Shown here piece after piece: positions 9,808 through 21,690 of a stretch of DNA of 64,000 nt. Under the pieces are notes generated by a model, which searched no databases, had not been told where the DNA came from, and was given only the letters and a program-made list of their open reading frames with translations. Origin of the DNA: Chelonoidis abingdonii (lineage: Eukaryota > Chordata > Testudines > Testudinidae); NCBI RefSeq assembly GCF_003597395.2, contig NC_133770.1, forward strand, positions 88,034,743 through 88,098,742. Reading direction: 5' to 3'. The position numbers and the translations under genes are program-made. Each line of letters opens with the position of its first letter. Positions within the stretch are counted from its first letter, which is position 1.

Positions 9808-11594
9808 CTCACAGCCCTTTGTCTCTTTGGATGCCTCCCCTCAAATGAATTAGCCTCATTATTAATTTGCATCTCAGTAGCACCTACAATGTCCACATGC
9901 ATTGGAGAACAGACAGATTTTCAGAGCTCACTAAGGGATTTAGACACAATAGCCACTAAAATTAATGGGCATGGTCTTTCAATGGGACTTGTGCTTCTAA
10001 TTCAGAGCCACTTTTGAAACTCCAACCCTGGGTCTCTAAATCTCCTAGTCAGATCTGAAAATCTCCTCCACAGTCCTTGTCCCAAAGAGTTTAGAATCTA
10101 AGATGACAAGTAACATATAAAGGGTGAGGGATTCAGTCACAACGTGCCTAACTGTATAGAAATGTCACCAAATCTGCTAATTGCACCAGTGTGTCGCATT
10201 CAATCATTTACCTTAGGGAATGGGGACAGTTCCAATAACATTATGTTAGATATGTGAATATATGGCTGCCCCAAGTCTAATAGCCTCAAGTTAATTAACA
10301 GTGCTATTTCACCTGACCTCCAGAAGCCTTGTGAAGAAATAGTCACATTTTGCCTACTCCTACATTCTGATATATGATTAATGACATCACTTGAATGGGC
10401 TTAATTTCCTGTTCTTGCCTGAGAGATGCTTTGCTGAATATGGATGACTACAGAGATATCTGCCACTGTGCATAATATTTTTAGCTGACAAACAAAACTG
10501 TCAGGTCATGGAAGTAGAACTTTCCTCCAGCTGAATCAGAGTGCCTGCAAATAACATTATACACACCTGGTGTGCATCACATAACTATGAAACTAGAGTG
10601 CCTTTGTTCTGTGTGTACTGTCTCTTTAAATGAATAACAGCCTGTGAGCAGATGTAAATTGTTATAAGAAGTATGCGGGATCTTTATAGGGGAGAAGGCA
10701 AAAACGCTGCCTTTATTCAGAATACAGCAGTTAGCATATTCTTTTCTCACACACACACACACAGTCCTGCCAGTTGATGTTTATAGTTACCAGTCCAGAG
10801 TCTGAATCAATCTAGTGGTCACAGAGGGGAGCAGGCTCTCTCAGTCGCGATCCGATGCTCCTGGAGCATGGCAAGATGAACCCAAAGTCCCATGGCCAAG
10901 TACCCTGTTCTTATAGTCTTTTTTTTCTGTTGAAGTCTATAGATTTTGCTGTGTCAGTTTGTGACTAGTTACTACTTAAGTGATGTACCTTTTGTTGTTG
11001 ACATTCCAAAAACACTTCTGAGAGGGTCATCTGTCCTGGTTTCGATTTAATCTGTTGTCTTTAGGGGTGCCAGCCTTCACCTCAGGGTCATCCATTGCAA
11101 TCATGGATGTGCATTGATGGTTCTTTTGGCATCAACAAATCTCGACAATTGTCTTTGCTCCTCCTTTCTTGACCATCTGGTTAACAATGGCCTTCACAGC
11201 TTAAATTTTCCTGATGCATGCATTCCTCATTCACACAAACAGTCTTTTACAGAGGCCTTCAGCTAGGATAACATTTTGGAAAGGATTATATGGTTACTAG
11301 CTGGATTACAGAAGAACCTTACACAACTTAGTTTGCAATGCATACAAGAAGCAAGACCTTATGGCAAACACTGTAGTGAAATCTTATCCTAAAACAAAAA
11401 GATGACCATAATCAGTCATAAGGATTGTTCTGGTCTGTCCCTGCCTAGGGTCAGTACAGACACTGGCAGTCTGTCAGATGTATTTCTACCAATGTCTCAG
11501 AAGGTCATTCCTTTCTGCTATTCAAAAAGGGTGGCTGGCAGGATTGAAATCAAATCATACATTAATTCTCATAGTACAATTATAAAATCCTGCT
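9808..11594. other. Unassigned sequence with a short CA run
   Basis: No gene or clear repeat end is visible. A short (CA) run lies at about 10749-10763. Part of 10800-11400 has the texture of an old LTR or processed insertion, but I could not find both ends or any domain, so I leave it unassigned. Confidence 0.45.
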
Positions 11595-11695
11595 CCTACA
11601 TAATGACACCCTTATTGGGTCATAAGTGGAGACTGAACCCAGGATCTCTAAGTTCACAGTTACCGATTGCTCCATCACTTGAGCTAAAGGTAGGG
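11595..11695 (-). mobile_element. tRNA-derived SINE fragment
   Basis: On the minus strand there is an A box-like TAGCTCAAGTGATGG (complement of 11672-11686) and a B box-like GGGTTCAGTCTCC (complement of 11628-11640), spaced as in a tRNA. The rest of the copy is too diverged to name the family. It is an old retrotransposed SINE, not a working tRNA gene, because the tRNA fold is not complete. Confidence 0.55.
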
Positions 11696-11972
11696 TTGCC
11701 ACTTGGCTGGCCTAGACTGGTTTTTTTTTTTTTTTAATGGATTTGCCAGTTGCCAGAAAAATAATTTAAATCTGCTCGTTTTTGGTTTTTTCCCTACGCA
11801 GGTCTAAAGATTTGCATCATCATCACATACACAAGGATCTCTAATATTAAAAGTTTCTGTGTCCAGCTAAAGTTGCTGCAGTGTTTCCACTTCCTCAGTT
11901 TAAGTGATAACAGATCAAAACTGTTGAAAATACAGTAGGTGTCTTCCCACCAATGTACAAATACGCCATGTT

Positions 11973-12013
11973 AGAGAGAGAGAGAGAGAAAAAGAGTATG
12001 TGTGTGTGTGTGG
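11973..12013. repeat. (AG)n followed by (TG)n microsatellite
   Basis: A short (AG) run is followed by a (TG) run. Low-complexity sequence only. Confidence 0.9.
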
Positions 12014-12060
12014 TGTTTCAATCATGCAAGAGTGAGGAGACATGCGAGGTATATTAAATA

Positions 12061-12212
12061 ATGGAAGATCAGGCTGATAGTGCAAGTGACCCTACTACAC
12101 CCCCTGAAAAAAAGCTTGCATCAGAAACTGCACATTCAATGACAACTGGCTAAACAAAACAGACTACAAAGACTGGCTGGAAAAGTTTATAGATACTATA
12201 AGTGGCTGTTGA
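12061..12212 (+). pseudogene. Possible hAT/BED-type transposase N-terminal fragment
   Basis: A frame from ATG at 12061 gives an acidic start. After a shift in the A7 run at 12107-12113, the reading FNDNWLNKTDYKDWLEKF follows (about 12135-12188), ending in TGA at 12213. A tryptophan-rich 'FxxxWL...WL' stretch of this kind often precedes a BED-type zinc finger in hAT-derived proteins, but the finger itself is absent here. Similarity is judged by eye and the call is weak. The sequence could be a chance frame. Confidence 0.3.
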
Positions 12213-12264
12213 AGGGGGGGGATTGTGGAGTTGTCTTGTGGTTGGGGTTGCAGCAGGCTTGACT

Positions 12265-12270
<6 letters not shown>

Positions 12271-12324
<54 letters not shown>
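12271..12324. repeat. (TG)27 microsatellite
   Basis: An uninterrupted 54-bp TG/CA repeat. The open frames across it are simple-repeat artefacts. Confidence 0.98.
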
Positions 12325-12325
<1 letters not shown>

Positions 12326-15300
12326 TTTTTTGCATTTCAAAGTAACCCTACCTAAAGGACTAAGATTATATCCTAGGACAAGTATCAAGTCACCTATCTC
12401 TCTGGATTAGCCACAGAGGGACATGACATAACACACTTAGCCATTGTGTTACACGGGGAGAGCCACCATTTTGTTCTTAGAGATTCTGCTGCCTGTTAAA
12501 AAGAGAAACACACACTATGTTCTCTCACAGGAGCTTTACTTTTATTCCTTTGTGTTATGTTCCATAATCTCCTTCTCATTGTTGCTCTTTGTGTGCAGAG
12601 AAATTTAAAACTTATGGTGGAAAAACTGTCATCCTTAAACTGTGCTAAGCAACAATATAATATATTCATGGGCAAATAAAAAATATTTGAAAGCAGGCTA
12701 CACCTCCATAGAGGTTTCTGTCATCTTTGACTAGTGCCTGCTTTGCATCATGTATAGAATGATTAGTCAGGTGTGAGGGCCTCTGCCTATTCAGGGCATT
12801 CTTTAGTAGGTGATGACTAAACAATACATATATGAATGCTTTGGTTCTTTAGTACATTGAACCCTCCACATGACTGAGCTGTCTGTATGTTCATTGTTCA
12901 TGTCTCCATACTTATGTTTTCTATAATCTATCCAATCCCCTGTTCCTATTTCATATCTGGAAAGCCTATGGAGTGTTGACTATCCCAATTAAAGGTATAC
13001 TGTAAAGCATTTTTGGTTTAAAATAAAATATACTATTCAAAATGGGGATTTCCCTGATGAATACATCACCTGACTACCTCTCACCCCTCTATTACCAAGG
13101 CTTTACTCCATGCAGAATGGACTAGCCAAGACATTAACTCTATATGCTGGCACACATGCAAGTCCCTTCTAAATGTTTCAGCACCATGCTGGAAGTAGTG
13201 ACCCTCTATCTGAGGAGCTGAAAGATCAGTGTGTGTTTGGGGCTGAAGAGGACAGTGCAGCAAGCACAGGCAACCTGTGGGGAAGTAACTGAATAATGGT
13301 GGTGGAAACAGAGTTATCCCCTATTCAGACCGACATGAATAATTATGAAGTTTGTCCACAAGAAAGTTGAAAGAAAGAGCGTAGCTCTTTGGACAGATAA
13401 AATCTAAGGGCAATTGCAGAAGATGTTTAGAGATAGGCAGGACAATATTAATCAACTACAGAATAAATTGGCTCAATAATAGGAAGGTCTATGAATTTCA
13501 GACAGATTCTGAAGTGAGCGATGGGAGTAACAGGCTTCATCTATCAAAACCTCAATTACTCCCAGGTTTGCTTCATGTCAGCTTTATGCCTTTTGTGTCA
13601 GAGGATTTGTTTTTGTTTGTTTGTTTCCCAGTAAACTTGTCAGCTTCTGTAACAGGAATTTGATGACAGATATATTCTCCAAAGCACTCCTCCCTGCTGA
13701 GGGACTGACAGCGAACCCTGCTACAACAAGAGCTGATGCTAATGAGGGAATCCTTTGGGAAGTCGGAGCTAAGTTTGTACAGTATGTATCAATCACCTGT
13801 AGCGAGAAAGATGCCCTTAACAGAACAGTGTAGTTAAAACAAACACCTCAAACCTGGAAATTCAAAATTACACTAGAAGACATTTTCAAAGGCACAAAGG
13901 AAAGGTAGGCATTCGCTCCCATTGACTTGCAAAAGGATAAGGGGGGAATGTTTATCCCCTCCACCCATTCTCTGTCCCTTTCTCATGCAGATCCCTCTGT
14001 AAAGGCCTCTGTAGACTGGTTGGGTGGGGGTGGGGAGGATGAAGGAATGATGCTTCTGAGGTGGTTATGTGCTCTTTCCACAAAGAGGTCTGCATATAGA
14101 GCTCCCTTCCACTTGTGGGTTTCCACAGCGCAATCAGGTTCTTAGCTTTGTCATCTTCTATACGCCTGCTGTCAGTCACAGCCTGTGTTACACAGGAGGT
14201 CCAATACCATGATCGTAATGGTCCTGTCTGGCCTATGAATCACTGGAGTGAATACACTAAGGAAACTGATCCCAGAATCTTAATCCTATTTAGATACAGA
14301 TACACATGCCTCCTTCTTTGTGCACCTTAGTTCAGGGTCTCTGTACCAACCCCACATGCCAGCCCAGAGAGGGGCTGAAGTAACAGGGCCTCCTCCTGGC
14401 CAGGCTGTCACTGGGCCTCCCTGGGTGAAAGGATAAAGTCCCAGGCTGAATTATCTTTCCTGGGGATTCTCTGCAAAGATAGAGGAGAGACAATGTACAC
14501 CCAGAGCACCCCCCAACCCCTTCCCACAGCAAGAGAGAATAGACAAGCCTCTGTAGGAGCCCAAAAGAATGGGAATGCACCAGTCCTCCAAAAGGGGTGA
14601 GATTTGTGCTTAGCAAGTTTGCTCCATCTACAGAGCTCAGGGGCACAATCTGGCCCACAGTTTTGTAAAATTAATAAGGTGGCTACCATCCATCACTACC
14701 TTTGTGTCCAATGTACTGCAAATATTATTGCTTGTTTGTTTTGCTCAGTTCACTGGCATGCTCAGTTCACCGGCAATATTAAAGGTAGATAATGGTCTCA
14801 CACTGCTGATGTTCATGATTGGGAATGGTGGGTATCTGGAAATTTAATTAGATCAAAATTTGTCTTTGGAAGCCAGATATCACAAAAGAAGGAAGAGAAA
14901 TGTGTCAAATGGTAGCACATAGAAAGAGCAGTTAGACTAACAGGAAATATAATTAAGGAAACTCAAGAAGAATTTGTCTTAGAAATATGCAGCCCAAAGC
15001 ATGGTTCATGTTTCTTTTCAAAAAGAGTACAGGAAGACTTCCATTCAGTCGATGTCTCACTGCTTAAAAGGTTTGGGTTTGAGCTGGATCTCATTTAAGT
15101 CTATAGAAATTTAGTTCAGTAGGACCAGGACTGGGCACTAATTAGGGAAATTCTCAAATTTCTGCAGCAAATGGTTTCAGAGGTATCTACCGGAATAAAT
15201 CCAATAGGACTGCTGTCAAAAGGGCTCTGTTTCTATTCAACAGCCTCAAATAGCCAAGTCCTAAGGTTTCTGTCAAATGAAAGGTCTTGATTGTCCTCTC

Positions 15301-15489
15301 ACTTATACCAGCATAAGACAGAGGTTATGTCCTTAACAATTCAGGTCCTCTCATGGTGTAAAATCAGCATCGTTTTTGGACTTCAATAGAACTTTGCTTA
15401 TTTAGGCCATCTGAAGTCCTGGTCCCTATGGACTTACATCAGTGTTCATATAATCTTAGTAAGAAGAGAATTAGGACTTAGTTTCTTCT
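12325..15489. other. Unassigned sequence
   Basis: More than 3 kb without a recognisable gene. Short open frames occur on both strands but none has a domain. The 14330-14690 stretch is more GC-rich and could be the remnant of an LTR, though no ends were found. The rest looks like old unique DNA. Confidence 0.45.
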
Positions 15490-15590
15490 CACCACTAGGA
15501 CCCAAGCCAATGAAGTGTTTAAGCAGGTGAGTAGTCCCATTGCTTAAAGTTAAGCACCTGCTTAAGAGCTTTGCTGGATATAATGAATTT
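15490..15590. repeat. Old palindromic repeat (AAGTTAAGC type)
   Basis: The two sides of the stretch are complementary around the GCTTAAAGTTAAGC core: GTTTAAGCAGGTG on the left and CACCTGCTTAAG on the right. Similar cores are found at 55505-55645 and, more diverged, at 61370-61485. This type of degenerate palindrome is common in reptile genomes. I cannot name the family. Confidence 0.5.
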
Positions 15591-16572
15591 CCCCCAGTAC
15601 TTTAGAATAAATGGAGATCAGTGTGTTTCGATATCACACTAATTTTTTTTTTTATTATTATATTCTCAGTGCAGGCCAGTTTCAGTATCTAAATTTTCTT
15701 GATTTTCATCATGGGCGTACTCCTGCTCTCATGGAGGTTAACAACGGACAAACTCCCATTGATTTCAACAGAAGCAGATCCCACCTTTGAATATACAAAA
15801 GAAACAGAACACCACACAAATTAAATTCACTGCTGAGGTAAATGGTCATGGCCATTACGCATAGGACTGAAAGACAGTGTAGTAGGAATTGGGTGTCAGT
15901 AATAGATTGACCAGAAAAGAAGGCATGCGGGTTGTACACGAATGCAGCTTGCACCAGCGAGGCATTCAGTGGGTGGGCAAATCAAGTGCTTAGATGGTAA
16001 GGGTGAAAACAACCAACAGAGGAAGATTTGATAAAGCAGTTCCTGCCACTTTACTTTACACGCTTCTGACCCTCCAGCAATATAAATTAAGGCTGCACAG
16101 CTGGAGTGCAATGTGTCCATTTGGTCCAAGTTCAAACTAATAATGCCTCAAGTTTTCCCATACGTAAAATAAATAACAACACCTCTTTGCAAAGTGTTTT
16201 GAGCCCCCCTACATGAAACACCTTTTAGGCTTCCTAAAAAATATAATTTTCTCAAAATAATCCCTGCGTGTAATTCCATAGTCTAAAAAATTGAAAACCT
16301 GAAAACACACTGTTCCCTCCTAGGATTTTTCTTGGTTTTTTTTTGCAGGCTAGTTCTGTATTTTGTCACCTGCCAATATGAAGATCATCCCTTGGATTTT
16401 TAGATGTGAAAAGGATTAGCACTATAGAAACTAGCCAATGGAAGGAACATTTATGAGCCATCCCCTGTAGTCATTAAACTAGCTTTCTGAATACATCAAT
16501 TTACTAAACACACAACTGTTTAAATCAAGCCACCTCATTTCTGTTCTACCACATGAAATTCAAGACTACTTA
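15591..16572. other. Unassigned sequence
   Basis: No gene is evident. A stretch near 15735-15765 (CTCCCATTGATTTCAA) matches the old 'CATTGACTTCAATGG' palindromic repeat type seen elsewhere in the window. Confidence 0.45.
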
Positions 16573-17416
16573 TGTCATAGCTTCCTACTCAGATTTGAAC
16601 CTTAGCGTTCATAAACTGAGAAGCTAGCATGAACCCTCTAAGCTTAATTACCAGCTTAGATCTGATATGGCTGCCACCAGCCAGGAATTTCCAGGGCCTG
16701 ACTCCCTTCTCTGGTCTCCCAAAACCTTCTCTGGGGGACCCCAAGACTCAGAGGCCCTGAGTCTCACACCAAAGGGAAAACAAGCTCCTCCCCTTGTCTC
16801 CTCTTTATCTCATCCCCAGCTCCCCCTCCTGGGTTATCTGGGCGATACTGTACTTAAACTCCTTGAATGCAAAACAGAGGCAATTTACCTTCCCCCTCCT
16901 TCTTCCCCTGAGGCTATACAGATTCAAACCTAGTCAAGCTAACACAAAGATTCCCCCTCCCTTCGTTCCTTAGCCTTAACCAGAGAAAACTCAACCAGGT
17001 TTAAAGAAAGCTTTATATAAAAAGAAAGAAAAAAGACAAACATATTCTCTGTATCAGGTTGACCATACAGGTCAATTACTTAAAGAAAAAAATAGAATAA
17101 ACAGCCTTATTCAAAAAGATAACCAATTAAAACATTCCAGCAAACTACACACATGTAAATACAAAAAAAACCCAATAACAGCCTATTGTTTTTCTACCTT
17201 TGTACTCACAACTTTGAAACTGAAGATTAGAAACTTGAAGATAGAAAAACCCCTCTCATAGCTGAGAGCCAGACAAAGGACACAGACCCAAACATTCCGT
17301 CCCTGAGCTTTGAAAAATCCGGTTTCCTGATTGGTCTTCTGGTCAGGTGTTTGGTTCCCTTTGTTAACCCTTTACAGGTGAAAGAAACATTAACCCTTAG
17401 CAATCTATTTATGACA
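16573..17416 (-). mobile_element. Solo LTR, family A, copy 2
   Basis: It begins TGTCATAG and ends TTATGACA and is flanked on both sides by ACTTA (16568-16572 and 17417-17421), a perfect 5-bp target duplication. Read on the minus strand it begins with the TGTCATAAA-type end, with a TATATAAAG motif in the middle (complement of about 17012-17020) that could be a promoter TATA box. No retroviral genes are attached. The 88-aa frame at 16667-16933 is a shadow. Confidence 0.9.
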
Positions 17417-17856
17417 ACTTAATTAAAACTAATATTCAGTTTCAATGTGTCTGGTACAGAATGTGCTAAAGTATGAGAGTCACTTGCAGAAGGAAGTGTT
17501 GAAGGAACCGGGATGTTAAGATTACATGTGCACTACACCAAATGAAATAGATACAGAAATGCAGCAGAGCTCTTTCAGAGTATCTGCTCAAAAAAGCTCT
17601 AAATGGAAAGATACAAGGGAAAAAACAGCAAAAACTAACCTATAACCTGGAATCCAATTGATACAATGCCTGGGTTTGCAGACCACCTGAAACAAAAGCT
17701 CTAAGCTGTATGATTGCTCCTAGCTATCTCAGTGTAGCATTAAGTCATGCTCAATGAAAGTCACTTAAAACGTTATCATTGTTAACTATTTCACTGCTGG
17801 CTAAAGCATGTAAAAAGAAAAGGGATGAAAGGAAAATTTACATGATCTACTCTGAG

Positions 17857-18283
17857 CAGGGCCAGTGCAAGGAAGTTTTGCGCCCTAGGCGAAACTGTCA
17901 CCTTGTGTCCTCCCCTGCTAACTCCCCCCCCCCCCCCCGTGGCAGCTAACCCCGCCTGGGGAGCCCACCCCAGCTCACCTCGGCTCCACCTCCTCCGCTG
18001 AGCACACCAGCGTCGCTCTAATTCTCCTCCCCTCCCAGGCTTGCGGCGCCAATTGTAGGAGAATTAGAGCAGGGGCTGTGTGCTCAGCAGAGGAGGCAGA
18101 ATGGAGCTGATCTGGAGCGGGGAGCGGTTCCCCTGTGCGCCCCCCAGTTACTGCAGGCAGCTCCCACCCCCACCGCAGCTCGCCTCCACTCCACCTCCTC
18201 GCCTGAGCGGGCTTTTAGGTGCCCTCAACCACTAGGCGCCCTAGGCGGCCGCCTAATTTGCCTAAGTGGTTGCACCGGCCCTG
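17857..18283. mobile_element. hAT-like DNA transposon, 427 bp
   Basis: It starts CAGGGCCAGTGCAAGG and ends TTGCACCGGCCCTG, an inverted pair, and is flanked by perfect 8-bp copies of ACTCTGAG (17849-17856 and 18284-18291). Near both ends lies a GCGCCCTAGGCG-type repeat. No transposase is encoded. The element abuts the TIR of the next DNA transposon with only its target duplication between them. Confidence 0.92.
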
Positions 18284-18290
18284 ACTCTGA

Positions 18291-19708
18291 GGCTATGTCT
18301 ACACTGCAGCTTTTGTCAGAAAACTTCTTTCACTCAGGGGTGTGAATAAATCATCCTCCTGAGCAACATAAGTGATACTAACATAAGTGCCGGTGTGACG
18401 GGTTGTCCTCCCTTCCAGGGTGCCACCCAATGAACTGGGGTACCACTGAGCCTGCCTACTCCAGCAGCCTGGGCTCTCATACATTGGCCTGCTGAGCCAG
18501 GCCCTCAAGCCTCCTCCAGCACACATACAGATAGGGACACACCCAGCTGCAAAAAGACAGACACTGAGATCAGCTCTGCATAGGAAGGCTTCAGCTAAGC
18601 AATTGCCCAGCACGCAAGTGCACACCCCCTGGAGCGTAAACCCAAAATTGCATAGTCTTGCACTGCACAGAAATCTGTACAACGTAAGCTCATTGAATTC
18701 ACTCCCTTCCTCAACGTGGAGGAAGATATGCACAGCTTCTCCCCCCACACACACCCACATTATGAATTCCACAAACTGGTTTTAAAGAAAACAAAAACAA
18801 GTTTATTAACTACAAAAGATAGATTTTAAGTGAATGTTAGGGATAGCAAACCTATCAAAGCAGGTTACCTAGCAAATTAAACAAACACACAAGCTACGCT
18901 TAGTTTACTAAAGAAACTGGTTACAATTTCTCACCCTAAATGTTGCTTTAGACAGATTGCAGAGGTTCTTGAAGGCAAGCTGCTCTTGATGGCAGCTTAA
19001 AACTCCGGGTATTTCTTTCACAGGCCAGACACCTTCCCAATCTGGGCCCAGCTCTTCTCTCCTGCTCAGGCTTTGTTTCCTAGATGTTTCCAGTAGTCAT
19101 CCTGGGTGGAGATTCGGTAAAGAATACTGGTATTCTATCATGGAGTCCAGTACCAGGTGGCATGATCACATGACCCTGCAGTGTCAAAGCAGCCATGAGT
19201 CAAAGGCTGTTTGCAGCATCTCAGGAAGGTGAGAGATTAGCATCTTCAAAGAGCTATTGTTCTCCCTAATGGTCTATTGTCTTGTTTCTGGCTACCCAGC
19301 CAGACTGATTGCAGTTTATCTGGTGGGCATTCCCCAGGTGAAAATACTTTTGTGGTGCAGATGTATAGTCAATATTCTTAACTTTACATACATGCATACA
19401 AATAGGATAATCATATTCAGCAAATCATAACTTTTCCAATGATCTCACATGCCTTATCTTGCATAAAACCCATCTTAGTTATGCCATATTCATATCATAA
19501 CAATATCTCGGTGAAGAATATGGGATGTAGTGTCACAGCTGGTATGGACAGCACTATGTCAGCAGGAGAGCTTCTCCTGCCGACATAGCTTCTGCTGTTC
19601 ATGGGGGCTGAAGTAGTTAAACTGATAGGAGAGCTCTCTCCTGCTGGAGAGAATGGGTACCTTGGAGAGTTTACAGTGCAGCTGTAAACTCTCTAGTGTA
19701 GCCATGCC
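18291..19708. mobile_element. TIR DNA transposon interrupted by a solo LTR
   Basis: The left end GGCTATGTCTACACTGCAG and the right end TAGTGTAGCCATGCC are inverted copies. Without the LTR at 18394-19537 and its duplicated site, the element is about 270 bp with no coding capacity, so it is non-autonomous. I could not settle its target duplication, because the left side is bounded by the neighbouring hAT insertion. The superfamily is therefore open; a Harbinger-like origin is one possibility. Confidence 0.75.
18394..19537 (-). mobile_element. Solo LTR, family C, copy 1
   Basis: The ends TGTGACGGG and TGTCACA are TG...CA type. Flanks are GCCGG (18389-18393) and GCTGG (19538-19542), a 5-bp duplication differing only by a CpG-to-TpG change. 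On the minus strand an AATAAA polyadenylation signal occurs (complement of about 18803-18809). Its start resembles the LTR at 27739-29429. The 157-aa minus-strand frame at 18299-18772 shows no known domain and is probably chance. Confidence 0.88.
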
Positions 19709-20267
19709 TTGAATAACATCTTATTATGGCATCAGGATTGGGTGACACCGCTTACATTTTTTCTCCAATCAAGGGTGAACCAAGTCCAAGGAGCTTAGTA
19801 GATGTCAAGGAATTTATAATAGCAAAGAATAGGGCTCATCATTTCCTGAATAACCTCTTCCAGAGGCAGATGATCCAGAATGAAGAGATGGCTGTGGCTG
19901 CCAATAAATACAGGTACCAAACATTCAACAGTGCAAACCTCTGTTGTAGAGAGTTGGAGAGAGTGCAGAAGTCCCAGTTCTGGGTCATAAATTGCAATGC
20001 TTTACTAATGCCAAGAACCCTTATTCACATGAGTAGTTGAATTATACATTTCAGTGGAGCTATTCCTGAGAAGATGTGATTTACTTCACATGCGTGAAAC
20101 TTTTCAGGATCAGGCCCTTAATGTGGCAGAATAAAGGCTCCAGCTATGCAAATCTGACTGAGATTTAGGCATCACTGGGGCATGGGGAGGAGAAGGGAAG
20201 ACGACAGGTACTATACTAGAGAAAATAAAGTACGCCTCAGAGTCTCCATATCTTTTGGCCCAGAACA
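19709..20267. other. Unassigned sequence with a 104-codon open frame
   Basis: The frame at 19726-20040 (plus) encodes 104 residues with a KEFIIAKNRAHHFLNNLF stretch. It has no recognised domain, no visible splice or promoter context, and starts 18 bases after a transposon end. I do not call it a gene. The right part contains a 'GGATCAGGCCC' end typical of old reptile palindromic repeats. Confidence 0.4.
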
Positions 20268-20602
20268 ACCTCAAACCAAGATCTATTGGCACAGTGCAGC
20301 CAAGAGGATATAAGCACCATCATCACCAGGAGTGGTTGGAGATGGATTGGCCATGTGCTTTGGATGGAAACTGATTCCATCACCAAGCAGCAATAAGATG
20401 GACATCTGAAGGTAAGCGAAAAGGAGGCTGCCAGAAAACAACATGGTGAAGAGCTGTGGAAGCCGACTTGAAAAACCTGGGGCACAGCTTGGGAAACCAC
20501 TGAAAGACCTGCCAGAAACCGACAGGAGAGGAAGAGCTTCGTTGTTGCCCTAAACGCCAGAGGCGTAATACGAACATGATGACAATGACGATGACAACTT
20601 CT
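20268..20602 (+). mobile_element. Non-LTR LINE 3' end, RTE-like
   Basis: Translation in mixed plus-strand frames gives RWIGHVL (about 20336-20357), then a TPEGKRKRG-like basic block (about 20400), and a PARNRQERKSFV stretch near 20511-20545. This resembles the extreme C-terminus of the endonuclease/reverse transcriptase in RTE-type and related LINEs. The copy ends in a short ATGACAATGACGATGACAA microsatellite, as such 3' ends often do. It is strongly 5'-truncated and frameshifted. Confidence 0.65.
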
Positions 20603-21611
20603 TCTTCTTGTTTTTTCAAAAAGATCCCACAATTCATCACCCTTTTCCCTCATGCTTTTCTTTTTCTCTCCAAGACACGGGAAGGAGACATCACTAGAGC
20701 AGCCTAACATCCAACACTAAACACACAGTGCAGGCTTTAGGCAATTATTGATTTTCCTATTCAAGTAGAAAAACTAGTTACCATAGCAACTCTAATACCA
20801 CATGGTATGTACAATATCGCTGGATCTAAAATAAACCCTCCCCCCCTTTTAAAGGCGTAGACATTCATTCTCAAACTGCTGGCCCATGAAGAGGATTTTA
20901 CTTTGGCTTTGCATGTGCGTAGGCGACCAGACAAGGGACAAGGCATGGGAGAATCAGGGTCCTTGTTTGTGGCTGCTTCAAAATACATCATTTTCCTGAT
21001 ATTATGTTTTCGTATAAGAAAATGTTATAGTTGCCTCAGAAATGTTATGCTGCAGTCAGCATAATAGCCAGTGGAAAGGGGAGAACAGCCCATAAGATCC
21101 TATCCCTGACTCAGACTGTGAAGAAGCTGGAGAACTCTTGATAAAGAGATTCTGTGCTTTACCCTCTATGGGATCCACTCCAAACTACAAATGCATCGTT
21201 CCCAAAAACGGCTGAGGAAAGGGACTCTCCATTGTCCTCAGTTTTACTGTCTTGCTGAGGTTCCTCTCATTGTGACTGAAGAACTTAGACTTCCAAACTA
21301 TTTGTCCACTGCAGGGTACACTCCCTGGTGACTTCAATTAGAGTAACCAGAATTCTGCCATGGAGAAGCCTCTGGTTCACCAAAACTTTGCTTATATATA
21401 CACACACCAAGTTAAAACTGGTACAAGTGAGAGATGAATCAGGCTCAATGTTCATTGCATTTCTCCCTGACATTTTGTAAGCTTTGTAAGAATGAGGGTG
21501 GAAACATACGGATTTTTGTAAAAAATGACATTACAAAAATATCCCCCCGCCCCAAAATAAACTACACTGCATGTTCATTATACTTCAATTGTATCTTAAC
21601 AGCATAGGCCA
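20603..21611. other. Unassigned sequence
   Basis: No gene or clear transposon ends. Open frames on both strands are short and lack domains. Confidence 0.45.
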
Positions 21612-21690
21612 AATCCTTAGTGGAAATCAGTGTAGCTACTCTTACTTCAATCAATGTTTGCTGGCTACACCAGCTGAGGATCTGGCCCCA
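21612..21690. repeat. Old palindromic repeat (GATCTGGCCC type)
   Basis: The left part AAATCCTTAGTGG and the right part CCAGCTGAGGATCTGG are degenerate inverted copies around a TTCAATCAATG core. A clearer relative lies at 49380-49470. It is probably an ancient short DNA element or SINE hairpin. Confidence 0.5.

Noticed and set aside
12164..12388. His-Thr repeat frames
   Set aside because: They are translations of the (TG)n microsatellite.
14330..14690. Possible coding exon in a GC-richer stretch
   Set aside because: Overlapping frames of about 100 codons on the minus strand lack domains and splice context; an old LTR is at least as likely.
18299..18772. 157-codon minus-strand frame
   Set aside because: It starts inside a solo LTR and ends in a separate transposon, so it cannot be an ancient gene of either.
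19726..20040. 104-codon frame that reads like a plausible protein
   Set aside because: No recognisable domain, no splice sites or promoter, no neighbouring exon; it directly follows a transposon end. Kept only as a note.
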